Assembly: GCA_021769295.1 (NCBI GenBank)
Contig: JAETTD010000009.1
Coordinates: forward strand, 1 to 64,000
DNA from: Bacillota bacterium
GTDB taxonomy: Bacteria; Bacillota; Clostridia; Peptostreptococcales; Anaerovoracaceae
DNA length: 64,000 nucleotides
Direction: 5' to 3'
Part shown: piece by piece, positions 51,546-58,978 of the stretch
Layout: each line of letters opens with the position of its first letter
Position numbering within the stretch: the stretch's first letter is position 1
Position numbers and translations under genes: made by a program
Notes under the pieces: generated by a model
Seen by the model: only the letters and a program-made list of their open reading frames with translations
What the model was told of the DNA's origin: nothing
The model's database searches: none

Positions 51546-52319
51546 TTATGCTTCTTCTGATTCGAACCATTTTTTGTACAGTTCGTCATAAGTACCGTTG
51601 TCTATAACGTTCTTGAGGCCTGCATTTATCTTGTCAAGAAGTTCTGTGTTGCCTTTTGCAACGGCAAATGCCATTTCAGCAGGGTCGATAAGCGAATCCA
51701 CTTGTTTGATTGTATCGGAATTTTTAAATTCGTAGTAAACTGCTACAGGAGCATCCATGATAACTGCGTCCACGTCTCCGTTCTGTAACTGGAGTATGCA
51801 CTGTGTAGTCTGGTTTAAAACAACCGCTTCTTTGATTTTTCCGTTGCTTGCCAGTTCCTGAACATAGTCTCCTTCGGTAGTTCCTATCTGAGCTGCAACT
51901 TTCATATCAGGAGTCAGGTCAGTGTCGCTCTTAATAGTCGTATTGTCTTTCTTAACGAGGATAACTTTTCCGCTGTCAAAGTATTTATCGGAAAAATCAA
52001 CTTTTTCTGCCCTGTCAGGTGTAACGTTCATAGCTGCTGCTATAATATCAGCGTTACCTGATTGAACGGCAGGAACGATAGCGTCAAATTCAAATGACTG
52101 GTATTCAACTTTGAATCCTTGGTCTTCAGCAATAGCATTTAACAAATCCATATCAAATCCTACAATCTTACCGTCTTCATCAGTGGAGTCGAACGGCGGA
52201 TAAGTAGGTTCCGTTGCTGCGATATAAGTTTCAACGTCTTTTTCTCCGCATCCTACAAATGCGAACATTGCCAATAAAGCGATTAGGGCCACAGCCACGA
52301 TTTTAACTGATTTTTTCAT
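51546..52319 (-). CDS. Amino-acid ABC transporter substrate-binding lipoprotein (orphan)
   Basis: 257 residues. The lipobox FVGCG puts the acylated cysteine near residue 24. The mature part is an SBP_bac_3 domain (EPTYPPFDSTDEDGKIVGFDMDLLNAIAEDQGF), which binds polar or basic amino acids. No permease or ATPase gene adjoins it, so it must share those from elsewhere. It lies 26 bp after the agmatinase gene, which makes arginine, agmatine or a related amine a plausible but unproven ligand. GAGG precedes the ATG. Confidence 0.87.
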   Translation of the reverse strand: MKKSVKIVAVALIALLAMFAFVGCGEKDVETYIAATEPTYPPFDSTDEDGKIVGFDMDLLNAIAEDQGFKVEYQSFEFDAIVPAVQSGNADIIAAAMNVTPDRAEKVDFSDKYFDSGKVILVKKDNTTIKSDTDLTPDMKVAAQIGTTEGDYVQELASNGKIKEAVVLNQTTQCILQLQNGDVDAVIMDAPVAVYYEFKNSDTIKQVDSLIDPAEMAFAVAKGNTELLDKINAGLKNVIDNGTYDELYKKWFESEEA

Positions 52320-52345
52320 TTTTAATTCCTCCCGAAATATTTCTT

Positions 52346-53320
52346 TTATTTATTTTTTTCTTTTGCCTTTGTAAGGAATGACATGGCGTCCAGCATAAGC
52401 TGCGCTGCGTACATGCATGTCATATCGTTTGTATCATTAGGCGGTGATACTTCGGCCATATCAAATCCTACTATGTTGCCTTTGTATGCCACCGCTTCTA
52501 TTATAGCGCTTGCCTCTTCGTAGTAAAGTCCAAAAGGTACAGGCGAGCCTGTTCCGTTGGCTATGGAAGGGTCAAGTCCGTCTATATCGAATGTTATGTA
52601 ATAATTTTCTGCTTCCGGAATCTTAGAGATAACGTAGTCAACACCTTTTTGTCTGACTTCCTTTGATGTTATGATAGTGTTTCCGTTCGCTCTTGCATCC
52701 TGAAAATCCGAATACTGTGAACTTCCGATGCCTCTCATTCCTATCTGCATTATCTTTCCTATGTGAGCCATTTCAGAGGCTCTTCGCATCGGGCTTCCCG
52801 GGCCCTCAGCAATGCCAAATGGTTTATAGGTGAAATCCAAATGAGCATCAAACTGTATTATGCATAAATCCTTGTAGCTGTCAAATGCTCTCAAGATAGG
52901 CGTCGTTATGGCATGGTCGCCGCCGATTGTGAAAGGAATCGCTCCCCTTGACAAAATCTTTCTGATTGCGGCTTCACAGTTTTTGAAGCTTCTTTCGTAA
53001 GTAGTATGCAGAACGTCTATGTTGCCGCAGTCTACAATCTTCCATGGTTCCCCGAGAAAAGTCTCATCTCTGACAGGGTCGTACCACCCTTCGTGGGCAT
53101 AACAGTTATAGGTTGATGCCTCTCTGACTCCCCTCGGGCCAAATCTGGCGCCGGTCTTAACGGAAGTTCCCATATCGTATGGCATCCCTATGACTGCAAT
53201 GTCTGCATCGAGCTCATCGAGGTCGAAGCACATAGGCGCCATTAAAAAGGATGGGATTCCGACAAACGGATTTCGCATAGATTCTTTTTCAATGGTAAAT
53301 GGATAATTTTTCATTGTCAT
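52346..53320 (-). CDS. speB: Agmatinase / ureohydrolase
   Basis: 324 residues of the arginase/agmatinase fold. Metal ligands are visible in GGDHAITTP, FDAHLDF and FDIDGLDPS. Agmatinase hydrolyses agmatine to putrescine and urea; the related guanidinobutyrase or arginase activities cannot be excluded. GAGGAG precedes the ATG. It heads a two-gene operon with an amino-acid binding protein. Confidence 0.85.
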   Translation of the reverse strand: MTMKNYPFTIEKESMRNPFVGIPSFLMAPMCFDLDELDADIAVIGMPYDMGTSVKTGARFGPRGVREASTYNCYAHEGWYDPVRDETFLGEPWKIVDCGNIDVLHTTYERSFKNCEAAIRKILSRGAIPFTIGGDHAITTPILRAFDSYKDLCIIQFDAHLDFTYKPFGIAEGPGSPMRRASEMAHIGKIMQIGMRGIGSSQYSDFQDARANGNTIITSKEVRQKGVDYVISKIPEAENYYITFDIDGLDPSIANGTGSPVPFGLYYEEASAIIEAVAYKGNIVGFDMAEVSPPNDTNDMTCMYAAQLMLDAMSFLTKAKEKNK

Positions 53321-53371
53321 CTTTGCTTATCTCCTCTCAAAGTGATGCACGGTTTATGCATCAACATGCAT

Positions 53372-53400
53372 ATAATAACTCCGTTTTTTTGGGTTGTCAA
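53372..53400 (-). promoter_or_regulatory. Promoter of speB
   Basis: On the minus strand a perfect TTGACA (53395-53400) and TATTAT (53372-53377) are 17 bases apart. The early leader contains GATGCA/TGCATC (53344-53362), a small inverted repeat that could be an operator or RNA hairpin. Confidence 0.7.
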
Positions 53401-53552
53401 GCATAAAAATCAATTTTTATGAATATTTTTTGAATTTTATTCATTCGGCCGCCGCCTGGGGCTGTGCTATCTTGGACGGCTGTGCTGTGCTGGCTTTGGG
53501 GTTGCATTCTGCTAACTTCGGCGGCTGGGGTATGCTGGCTTCAGCGGCTTCG

Positions 53553-53805
53553 TTGGCTTTTTGAGTGCCCGTTATTAAAACAGCCAACATTTATTCCAAT
53601 AACTGTAAATTTCCGAGGTCTTTGTATGGCTTCGTTGGCTTTTTGAGTGGTTGTCCCGGATTTGGCCTACAAAAAACGGCAAATCCGTAGGCCAGATTTG
53701 TTTCGCCCTTCCAAAAAGCCAACATAGGCATATCTCGACATAGATTTACCGGTATTATGTAAACCTATGTTGGCTATTTGGGGGAGTTTTTAAAATTTTG
53801 CCAAC
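53553..53805. repeat. Cluster of alternating GTTGGC / GCCAAC palindromic sites
   Basis: This 590-bp gene-free region contains GTTGGC at 53553, 53634 and 53769 and GCCAAC at 53583, 53718 and 53800, in alternating orientation with spacings of 30, 51, 84, 51 and 31. GGCTTCGTTGGCTTTTTGAG occurs twice (about 53547 and 53628), and AGCCAACATAGG / CCTATGTTGGCT is a perfect 12-bp inverted repeat. The middle holds another palindrome (GGCCTAC/GTAGGCC). The 30/31 spacings match the half-site distance of the TGCCG arrays. The left part (53455-53550) is GC-rich with no gene. Confidence 0.6.
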
Positions 53806-53904
53806 AATTTATATGATATGAAGCACAGCGCTTTCTTTGGCAATCATTTCATCCCGCCAAATGAGAAGTCCCTTGCCTTTCACGCTTTGCATGCTCTTCA
53901 AAGT

Positions 53905-53963
53905 CTATAAAAATAGAGTTTGTACGCCGGTAAGCATATAATGCCTACCGATGCACAAACTCT
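53905..53963 (-). terminator. Terminator of the 3-hydroxyacyl-CoA dehydrogenase gene
   Basis: AGAGTTTGT pairs with ACAAACTCT (53915-53923 / 53955-53963), with an inner imperfect stem, followed on the minus strand by a T-rich run. Confidence 0.8.
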
Positions 53964-54009
53964 GTGAGTAAAGTTATATGCAACTTAAAAAGCTACATAT
54001 TTTGAGTAT

Positions 54010-54858
54010 TTACTTTCTGTAATCGTAGAATCCGATTCCGGTCTTTCTGCCGAGCTTGCCTGCTCTTACCATTTTTCTAAGTAATACGTGCGGTCTGTAC
54101 TTAGGATCGCCGTATTCGTTGTAAAGGGTTTCCATGATTGCAAGGCAAACGTCCAATCCGATGAGGTCTCCTAATTCCAAAGGTCCCATTGGGTGGTTAG
54201 CGCCCAGCTTCATAGCTGTGTCGATACCCTTTGCATCTGCAACGCCGTCAGCCAAGATGCCGATACCTTCGTTTATCATCGGGATTAAGATTCTATTTAC
54301 TACGAATCCAGGAGCTTCAGCAACTTCTACAGGAGTCTTACCTAAAGCTTCTGTAAGAGCAAGGATAGTAGCCTTTGTTTCTTCGGAAGTAGTAAGTCCT
54401 TTGATAATTTCAACCAGTTTCATAGCCGGAACAGGGTTGAAGAAGTGCATTCCGATAACCTTGTCAGGTCTTTCGGTAGCTGCTGCGATTTCAGTGATTG
54501 ACAGTGAAGATGTATTTGTTGCAATGATAGTTTCCGGTTTGCAAAGCTTATCCAATTCTGCAAACAGGGCTTTCTTAGCTTCCATGTCTTCTGTAGCTGC
54601 TTCGATAACCAGGTCAGCATCAGCGATGATGTTGATGTCTGTTGAACCTGTAATTCTTCCGAATACTGCTTCTGCTTCTTCTGCAGTCATTCTTTCTTTA
54701 GCAACCATTTTGTCAAGGTTTTTCTTAACTGTAGCAAGGCCTTTTTCGATTGAGGATTCTCTTCTTGCTCTCATTACTACTTCATAGCCATGCTGTGCCA
54801 GAACCTGAATAATTCCGGCTCCCATAGTACCGGTACCTAATACACCAATTTTTTTCAT
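54010..54858 (-). CDS. hbd: 3-hydroxybutyryl-CoA dehydrogenase
   Basis: 282 residues. The NAD-binding motif [12 protein letters not shown] is at the N-terminus, and the catalytic histidine is in [16 protein letters not shown], followed by a helical dimerisation domain. It reduces acetoacetyl-CoA to 3-hydroxybutyryl-CoA in butyrate-type fermentation. In many Clostridia it lies beside crotonase and acyl-CoA dehydrogenase genes; here it stands alone with its own promoter and terminator. AAGGAGG precedes the ATG. Confidence 0.94.
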   Translation of the reverse strand: MKKIGVLGTGTMGAGIIQVLAQHGYEVVMRARRESSIEKGLATVKKNLDKMVAKERMTAEEAEAVFGRITGSTDINIIADADLVIEAATEDMEAKKALFAELDKLCKPETIIATNTSSLSITEIAAATERPDKVIGMHFFNPVPAMKLVEIIKGLTTSEETKATILALTEALGKTPVEVAEAPGFVVNRILIPMINEGIGILADGVADAKGIDTAMKLGANHPMGPLELGDLIGLDVCLAIMETLYNEYGDPKYRPHVLLRKMVRAGKLGRKTGIGFYDYRK

Positions 54859-54931
54859 TTAAAATTGCCTCCTTAAAATATTTAAAAAGATTTTATCTTT
54901 CTTGTTAAAAAATTAACTCTTTGTACATTTT

Positions 54932-54959
54932 ATTATATCACAAAAAAACAAAAATGTAA
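54932..54959 (-). promoter_or_regulatory. Promoter of hbd
   Basis: On the minus strand TTACAT (54954-54959) and TATAAT (54932-54937) are 16 bases apart, with an extended TGA. No other feature was seen between this and the secreted-protein gene at 55130. Confidence 0.55.
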
Positions 54960-55129
54960 CCCCCCTGTTTAATTTACTTTTGTTTTTTCTTCAGTACAAA
55001 GCCGTGCCGGGCGCTGATGCCTGCGGAAACTGTTAGTTATACAAACAACAACCATTTATCATGCAAAACATTTTATATATAAAATGCACCCCGCAAAAAA
55101 TAAATCAACTTAATTCAGGAGGTATTTTT

Positions 55130-55561
55130 ATGAAGAAAAAATTATTAGCAATTTTAGGAGCCCTCATCTTAGTTATCTCTTGTTCATCGGCAGGATTTGC
55201 AGCAATCCCGGACGACGGTGGTGATATAGCTGTGCCGTATGAAACAGATACTGTGTCCTTTTCAATCAGTCGAACTAGTGATAAAACTGCAAATGTGGGA
55301 ATATATGTAAGCTTCAGTCAAACAGTCGACCAATATAGTGTCGTTGTTTATCTCCAAAAACTTTCTAATGGTTCTTGGGTACTTGATACCTCTAATCCCG
55401 ATTACGTTCTCTACAATAATGGCTTTAATAAACGCTCATTTCTTTTTAGCAAAACTTATTCGGGTCTGCAGCGTGGAACCACATATCGAATCAAATGTGT
55501 AAGTAAAGATTACATAGATGGTACCCCACATATTTCAACAAGTTATTCAAAGACTTTTTAG
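55130..55561 (+). CDS. Small secreted protein, related to the one at 32464
   Basis: 143 residues from the ATG at 55130, which follows AGGAGG. A signal peptide (KKKLLAILGALILVISCSSAGFA) is followed by a beta-rich domain. VVVYLQKLSNGSW, TTYRIKCV and TSYSKTF align in order with VQLYLQQYKNGRW, YKYRAKAI and TKYSRTI of the protein at 32464. It converges on a membrane anti-sigma-like gene that is coupled to an ECF sigma gene. The function is unknown. Confidence 0.75.
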   Translation: MKKKLLAILGALILVISCSSAGFAAIPDDGGDIAVPYETDTVSFSISRTSDKTANVGIYVSFSQTVDQYSVVVYLQKLSNGSWVLDTSNPDYVLYNNGFNKRSFLFSKTYSGLQRGTTYRIKCVSKDYIDGTPHISTSYSKTF

Positions 55562-55594
55562 TCACATTTCTTGCTTCAGCTGTTTATTGACAAA

Positions 55595-56275
55595 CTATGT
55601 CAAAACAGCTTTTTTAATTATAGCAAAAACATCTTCTTCGTTACAATCTGACGGCGTACCTATTTTAATCAGAACGTTATTATATATAAACACATAACGT
55701 TTTTCCTTTGCTCCTGATGTATATTGCCTAACATATACATCTATTCCTTCTACCTCTCGAAGTTTTGCTTCTGGACTAATTATATTATCCAGACTTCCGT
55801 CATTCGAAGGACCAATTTCTTCTATTGTAACTTGTTGTTCTTTATTGTTTTCATACAAAATTTCAAGAGTTTTTAATTCATTAGTGTTTTCCAATCTAAC
55901 CTCATTAAGGCTGTACCCTTGAAGCATTTCCGTAAATAACAAGAACTCGTCCTTAACTTCTTCTGGCAATTCTTCATACGACTTGTACACATCACTGGTC
56001 TCCAAGTTTGCCTCAATTTTACTTCCACCCTTTCCGCCTGCTGCAACTTGCGGTGGGTCAAAGATACAAGCCACTCCCAGAACTACGCACATTACCAAAG
56101 CGGCCGCACAGCTTACCAGCTTTCTTCTGTGGCGCCTTCTCTCGGCTCGCTTTTGCTCTGCAATTTCAATCCACTTGGCAAAAGTCTCTTTCGAAGGAGT
56201 TTCACCCATTGGTTGGGAGAGATATGCATCTTCCAACTTTTTACCTATCCTCTTTCTATAATCCTTTTCATTCAT
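55595..56275 (-). CDS. Membrane-anchored putative anti-sigma factor
   Basis: 226 residues. The first 47 are cytoplasmic and basic, a membrane helix follows (about residues 48-68), and an outside domain of about 150 residues ends in RYVFIYNNVLIKIGTPSDCNEEDVFAIIKKA. This layout and the 8-bp overlap with the sigma gene make an anti-sigma role likely. It is not obviously similar in sequence to the DUF4367-like protein at 33557 but has the same topology. Confidence 0.72.
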   Translation of the reverse strand: MNEKDYRKRIGKKLEDAYLSQPMGETPSKETFAKWIEIAEQKRAERRRHRRKLVSCAAALVMCVVLGVACIFDPPQVAAGGKGGSKIEANLETSDVYKSYEELPEEVKDEFLLFTEMLQGYSLNEVRLENTNELKTLEILYENNKEQQVTIEEIGPSNDGSLDNIISPEAKLREVEGIDVYVRQYTSGAKEKRYVFIYNNVLIKIGTPSDCNEEDVFAIIKKAVLT

Positions 56276-56822
56276 TGTGGAAACCTCCTTCTTCCAACAT
56301 AACCTTTAATTTTAACTTGGCTCGCCTTGATACGCTCCTGACGTTTGCAAATTTTTCCCCTGTAATCTCCGCTATGTCTTTTAGCGTATGTCCGTAAACA
56401 TAATACAACATCAGGATTTTCTGCTCTCTTTCGCTGAGCTTTTCTATGTAGTCATACAGTTCCCTGTTATCAAGGGCGATAATCAGGTTTTCAATCTGTA
56501 CGTCGCCCGGTGTCTCTTCGTTACATTTTGATTGTACCACATATTCTTCAAAAGAGCATTCTTTAATTGTGATATTTTTATTTTTTATCACATATTTAGT
56601 TCCTACCCTCTTGGCAATCTTAAGTAACCAAGGCTTCATTTTCTCCACATCTCTCAGCTTATCGAGGTTTGTAAATGCCTCAACAAAAGTGTCTTGAACC
56701 GCATCTTCTAAAAAATTTCTTTTAATGTTAAAGACGCTTAGATAGTGAAATACATCACTGTAATAGCTTATAAGAAGCTTCTCCCTTTCCTCTCGAGTTT
56801 TAATTTCTTTTTCCTTAATCAA
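56268..56822 (-). CDS. ECF-type RNA polymerase sigma factor
   Basis: 184 residues from a TTG at 56822, chosen because GAGGAGGG lies at ideal spacing; the upstream ATG at 56876 has no good ribosome site. Region 2 (YYSDVFHYLSVFNIKRNFLEDAVQDTFVEAF) and region 4 (LSEREQKILMLYYVYGHTLKDIAEITGEKFANVRSVSRRAKLKL) are present. It overlaps the anti-sigma gene downstream. It is a second member of the sigma / anti-sigma / secreted-protein module. Confidence 0.88.
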   Translation of the reverse strand: MIKEKEIKTREEREKLLISYYSDVFHYLSVFNIKRNFLEDAVQDTFVEAFTNLDKLRDVEKMKPWLLKIAKRVGTKYVIKNKNITIKECSFEEYVVQSKCNEETPGDVQIENLIIALDNRELYDYIEKLSEREQKILMLYYVYGHTLKDIAEITGEKFANVRSVSRRAKLKLKVMLEEGGFHNE

Positions 56823-56882
56823 GTTTAGATTCCCTCCTCTACTATTATTTTTAACTCTTTTCCCCTCTTGACGCAACTCAAT

Positions 56883-56911
56883 ATTATATCCATACGTCTT
56901 CTGTAAATCAA
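56883..56911 (-). promoter_or_regulatory. Promoter of the second ECF sigma operon
   Basis: On the minus strand TTGATT (56906-56911) and TATAAT (56883-56888) are 17 bases apart, a sigma-A-type promoter. Confidence 0.6.
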
Positions 56912-56985
56912 AAAAAACGGCATTTCATTAAGAAAGCTTTCAACAGAAAATTTTTATATTTTCGCCTTCTTAAGAAATGCCGGAT
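56912..56985 (-). terminator. Terminator with a large loop after the XRE gene
   Basis: On the minus strand CGGCATTTC and TTAAGAA arms (56971-56982) pair with their complements at 56918-56934 around a loop of about 35 bases, followed by eight to nine T. The upstream XRE gene ends 30 bp before it. Confidence 0.65.
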
Positions 56986-57015
56986 TTTATTTGGGGCATA
57001 TTTTTATGTTTAATT

Positions 57016-57393
57016 TTATTTTATTCTCATACTGTCTGCATAAATTTCTGCAATTCCCCTGATGCCTTCAAGCTGCCTTGCATCGCATCTCTGCAAAAGT
57101 CCCATGATTTCTTCGCACACTTTAACTGCATCTTCGTCTTCATCTTGAGAGTAAACGTTACCTGCAAGAATATAATCTGAAGTTACATCCAAAATCTGGC
57201 ATAACCAATAAAGCCTTTTTATGGAAATTCCCTTGTTTCCATATTCAATGTCAGCTATAAACTGCGGTGAGACGCTTAGCCTTTCGGCTAAGTTTTCTCT
57301 GCTTAAACCTTTTGCCTCCCTTCTCTTCCTTATTCTTTTTCCCATTTCTTTGTGGTCCAGCGTTCTCAGCTGTTCTGTTTTTTCTTTTGTCAT
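57016..57393 (-). CDS. XRE-family helix-turn-helix regulator
   Basis: 125 residues from the ATG at 57393, which follows AAAGGAG. The Cro/C1-type helix-turn-helix (GKRIRKRREAKGLSRENLAERLSVSPQFIADIEYGNKGIS) covers residues 17-60. The C-terminal part has acidic residues and LLQRCDARQLEGIRGIAEIYADS, a helical tail found in many clostridial XRE proteins. It is divergent from a second XRE gene. Confidence 0.88.
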   Translation of the reverse strand: MTKEKTEQLRTLDHKEMGKRIRKRREAKGLSRENLAERLSVSPQFIADIEYGNKGISIKRLYWLCQILDVTSDYILAGNVYSQDEDEDAVKVCEEIMGLLQRCDARQLEGIRGIAEIYADSMRIK

Positions 57394-57592
57394 CTGGTTT
57401 CTCCTTTCACCTTTAGTTTTAAACAAATTCAAAGCCCTATTCCTAAAGTTAGACCGTTTAAACTAATAGTTGAAGCAACCAGCTGATGATGTTTTAATTC
57501 TAAAAGACAAAATCTTCGATTTTTTTTGCTAAAATGCAACTTTTTTATGAAATTTTTGCACATATTCTATGTGGAGGCCGTTGGTCGGAGAT

Positions 57593-57612
57593 AAACATGT
57601 TTACTATAGTAA
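57593..57612. promoter_or_regulatory. Two overlapping palindromes before the XRE gene at 57628
   Basis: AAACATGTTT (57593-57602) and TTACTATAGTAA (57601-57612) are both perfect palindromes and lie directly before the ribosome site. A third, GTTTAAAC, is at 57456-57463 near the divergent XRE start. They are natural candidates for binding sites of one or both regulators. Confidence 0.45.
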
Positions 57613-57627
57613 TAAGGAGAATTTGTC

Positions 57628-58038
57628 ATGAAATTAGAAACACAAATGCAAGTTGCAAAGAATCTGCGTACTCTTAGGACAAGCAAATGTCTGACTCAAG
57701 CTAAGATTGCGGAAATGGTTAATATAACCAGAGCAATGTATTCGAGCTATGAACTCGGTAATCGAACCCCGGACGCCGAGGTTTTGTTCAAAATTGCTTG
57801 CCGTTTTGGCATGAGCATGAGTGCTTTTTTTGAAGCGGACCATTATAAGTTTTTAAATATCTTGTCCAAGTGCGAGTTGTACGATGATGAACTTCTTGAG
57901 CTCGTAACAAATTATAAAAGTTTGTCGTCGTTTGCTAAGGGAATGCTGGTTGAGAGAGCAGTATGGCTTACGGAATGGGATAAAATAATGGATTCAAACA
58001 GAAAGGCATTGGAGGAGAAGCGTCCGGGTAACGATTGA
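57628..58038 (+). CDS. XRE-family helix-turn-helix regulator
   Basis: 136 residues. The helix-turn-helix (AKNLRTLRTSKCLTQAKIAEMVNITRAMYSSYELGNRTPD) spans residues 9-50, and the tail is helical, ending in a basic stretch. AAGGAG precedes the ATG. It is divergent from another XRE gene, and the 234-bp space between contains several palindromes. The 390 bases downstream (58039-58430) show no gene or feature I can support. Confidence 0.87.
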   Translation: MKLETQMQVAKNLRTLRTSKCLTQAKIAEMVNITRAMYSSYELGNRTPDAEVLFKIACRFGMSMSAFFEADHYKFLNILSKCELYDDELLELVTNYKSLSSFAKGMLVERAVWLTEWDKIMDSNRKALEEKRPGND

Positions 58039-58429
58039 GCCTCTTAATTATTACATCTTTCTGCACATTAAAACTTTTGGCAAGACTGCCGCTTGGCTCC
58101 ACATTAAGGTTTATCTCTAAGGTCTTGTCTATATATTGTCGATGCAATCTCAGTAATAACTTGCATTGACCTGCCGCCTTGCTTGCCTTGCTATTTGTAA
58201 AAGAAGGTTATGAAATACGGGACTAAGTTATCACGCTAAGTTTATAAAATTGAAGTGTGTCCTCTCAACATCAGTAAAAGTTTTGATTTTTGGGTTTATG
58301 GGCGAGCAAGGCGCTGTTTCACCAGAGGTTTGGTGCCAGAGGCGCAGGTACAGCCGGACTGTTGCCGGGTGGCGTGAGAGCGGCTGGGTTATCGCAAAGG
58401 TACGGATTTTATTTTGGTTGCGATACTCC

Positions 58430-58558
58430 GGCGGCTTCTGGAAGGGTCTGCGCTGCCTCTCGGAGGGTCCGGCTGCCTCTTGAAGGGGCTGCACTGCTCC
58501 TCGGAGGGTCCGGCTGCCTCTTGGAGGGTCCGGCTGCCTCTTGGAGGGTCTGGCTGCC
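58430..58558 (+). repeat. Degenerate 20-bp tandem repeats leading into array 4
   Basis: About six copies of a 20-bp unit with the consensus GGCTGCCTCTTGGAGGGTCC follow one another; the last two full copies are identical. The final copy runs directly into the first TGCCG of palindromic array 4. Confidence 0.7.
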
Positions 58559-58837
58559 GTAAAAGTCGAAAAATTACTTGGTTACGGCATTTTATGGGCT
58601 CTGGAAGCAGTCAAATTGCCGTAAATTTCGAAAAATCACTTGATTGCGGCATTTTATGGGCTCCAAGGGTCGCAAAACTGCCGTAAATACGGAATTTTTA
58701 TTCAATCACGGCATTCTACGAGCTTCAAGGGCAGTCAAACTGCCGTAAACCCATAAAAATTCTTTAATCACGGCATTCTATCGGTCTCGGGGCTATCACG
58801 ACTGCCGTAAATTCGAAAATTTCCTTAAATTACGGCA
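58555..58837. repeat. Phased palindromic repeat array 4 (five units, 62-bp period)
   Basis: Units start with TGCCG at 58555, 58617, 58679, 58741 and 58803 and end with CGGCA at 58589, 58651, 58713, 58775 and 58837. All units are 35 bp and all gaps 27 bp. Several gaps are alike (TTTTATGGGCTC occurs twice), so this array may have grown by tandem copying. It lies between converging XRE and ClC genes. Confidence 0.85.
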
Positions 58838-58863
58838 CTGTGCATACAGAGCATCCGTAGCAC

Positions 58864-58894
58864 AAAAAATCCCGAACCTCAAAAGAGGTTCGGG
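58864..58894 (-). terminator. Intrinsic terminator of the ddl-to-clc operon
   Basis: CCCGAACCTC pairs perfectly with GAGGTTCGGG around an AAAA loop, followed on the minus strand by six T. Downstream of the ClC stop, 58918-58958 carries two copies of GACAGGCGCCACC. Confidence 0.85.
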
Positions 58895-58978
58895 ACACTG
58901 CCTCTGAGCGTGCCGCAGGCACCATCGACAGGCGCCACCGACAGGCGCCACCGGCGGGCACTCACACTATTTCTTGCG

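Noticed and set aside
53464-53646. A 60-codon open frame in the gene-free region
   Set aside because: Low-complexity Trp/Cys/Leu composition and overlap with the palindromic cluster; no ribosome site.
12696-58837. The regularly spaced repeats as CRISPR arrays
   Set aside because: Repeat and gap lengths are constant (35 and 27), but the 35-bp units share only their ends, some gaps resemble each other, and no cas genes are present.
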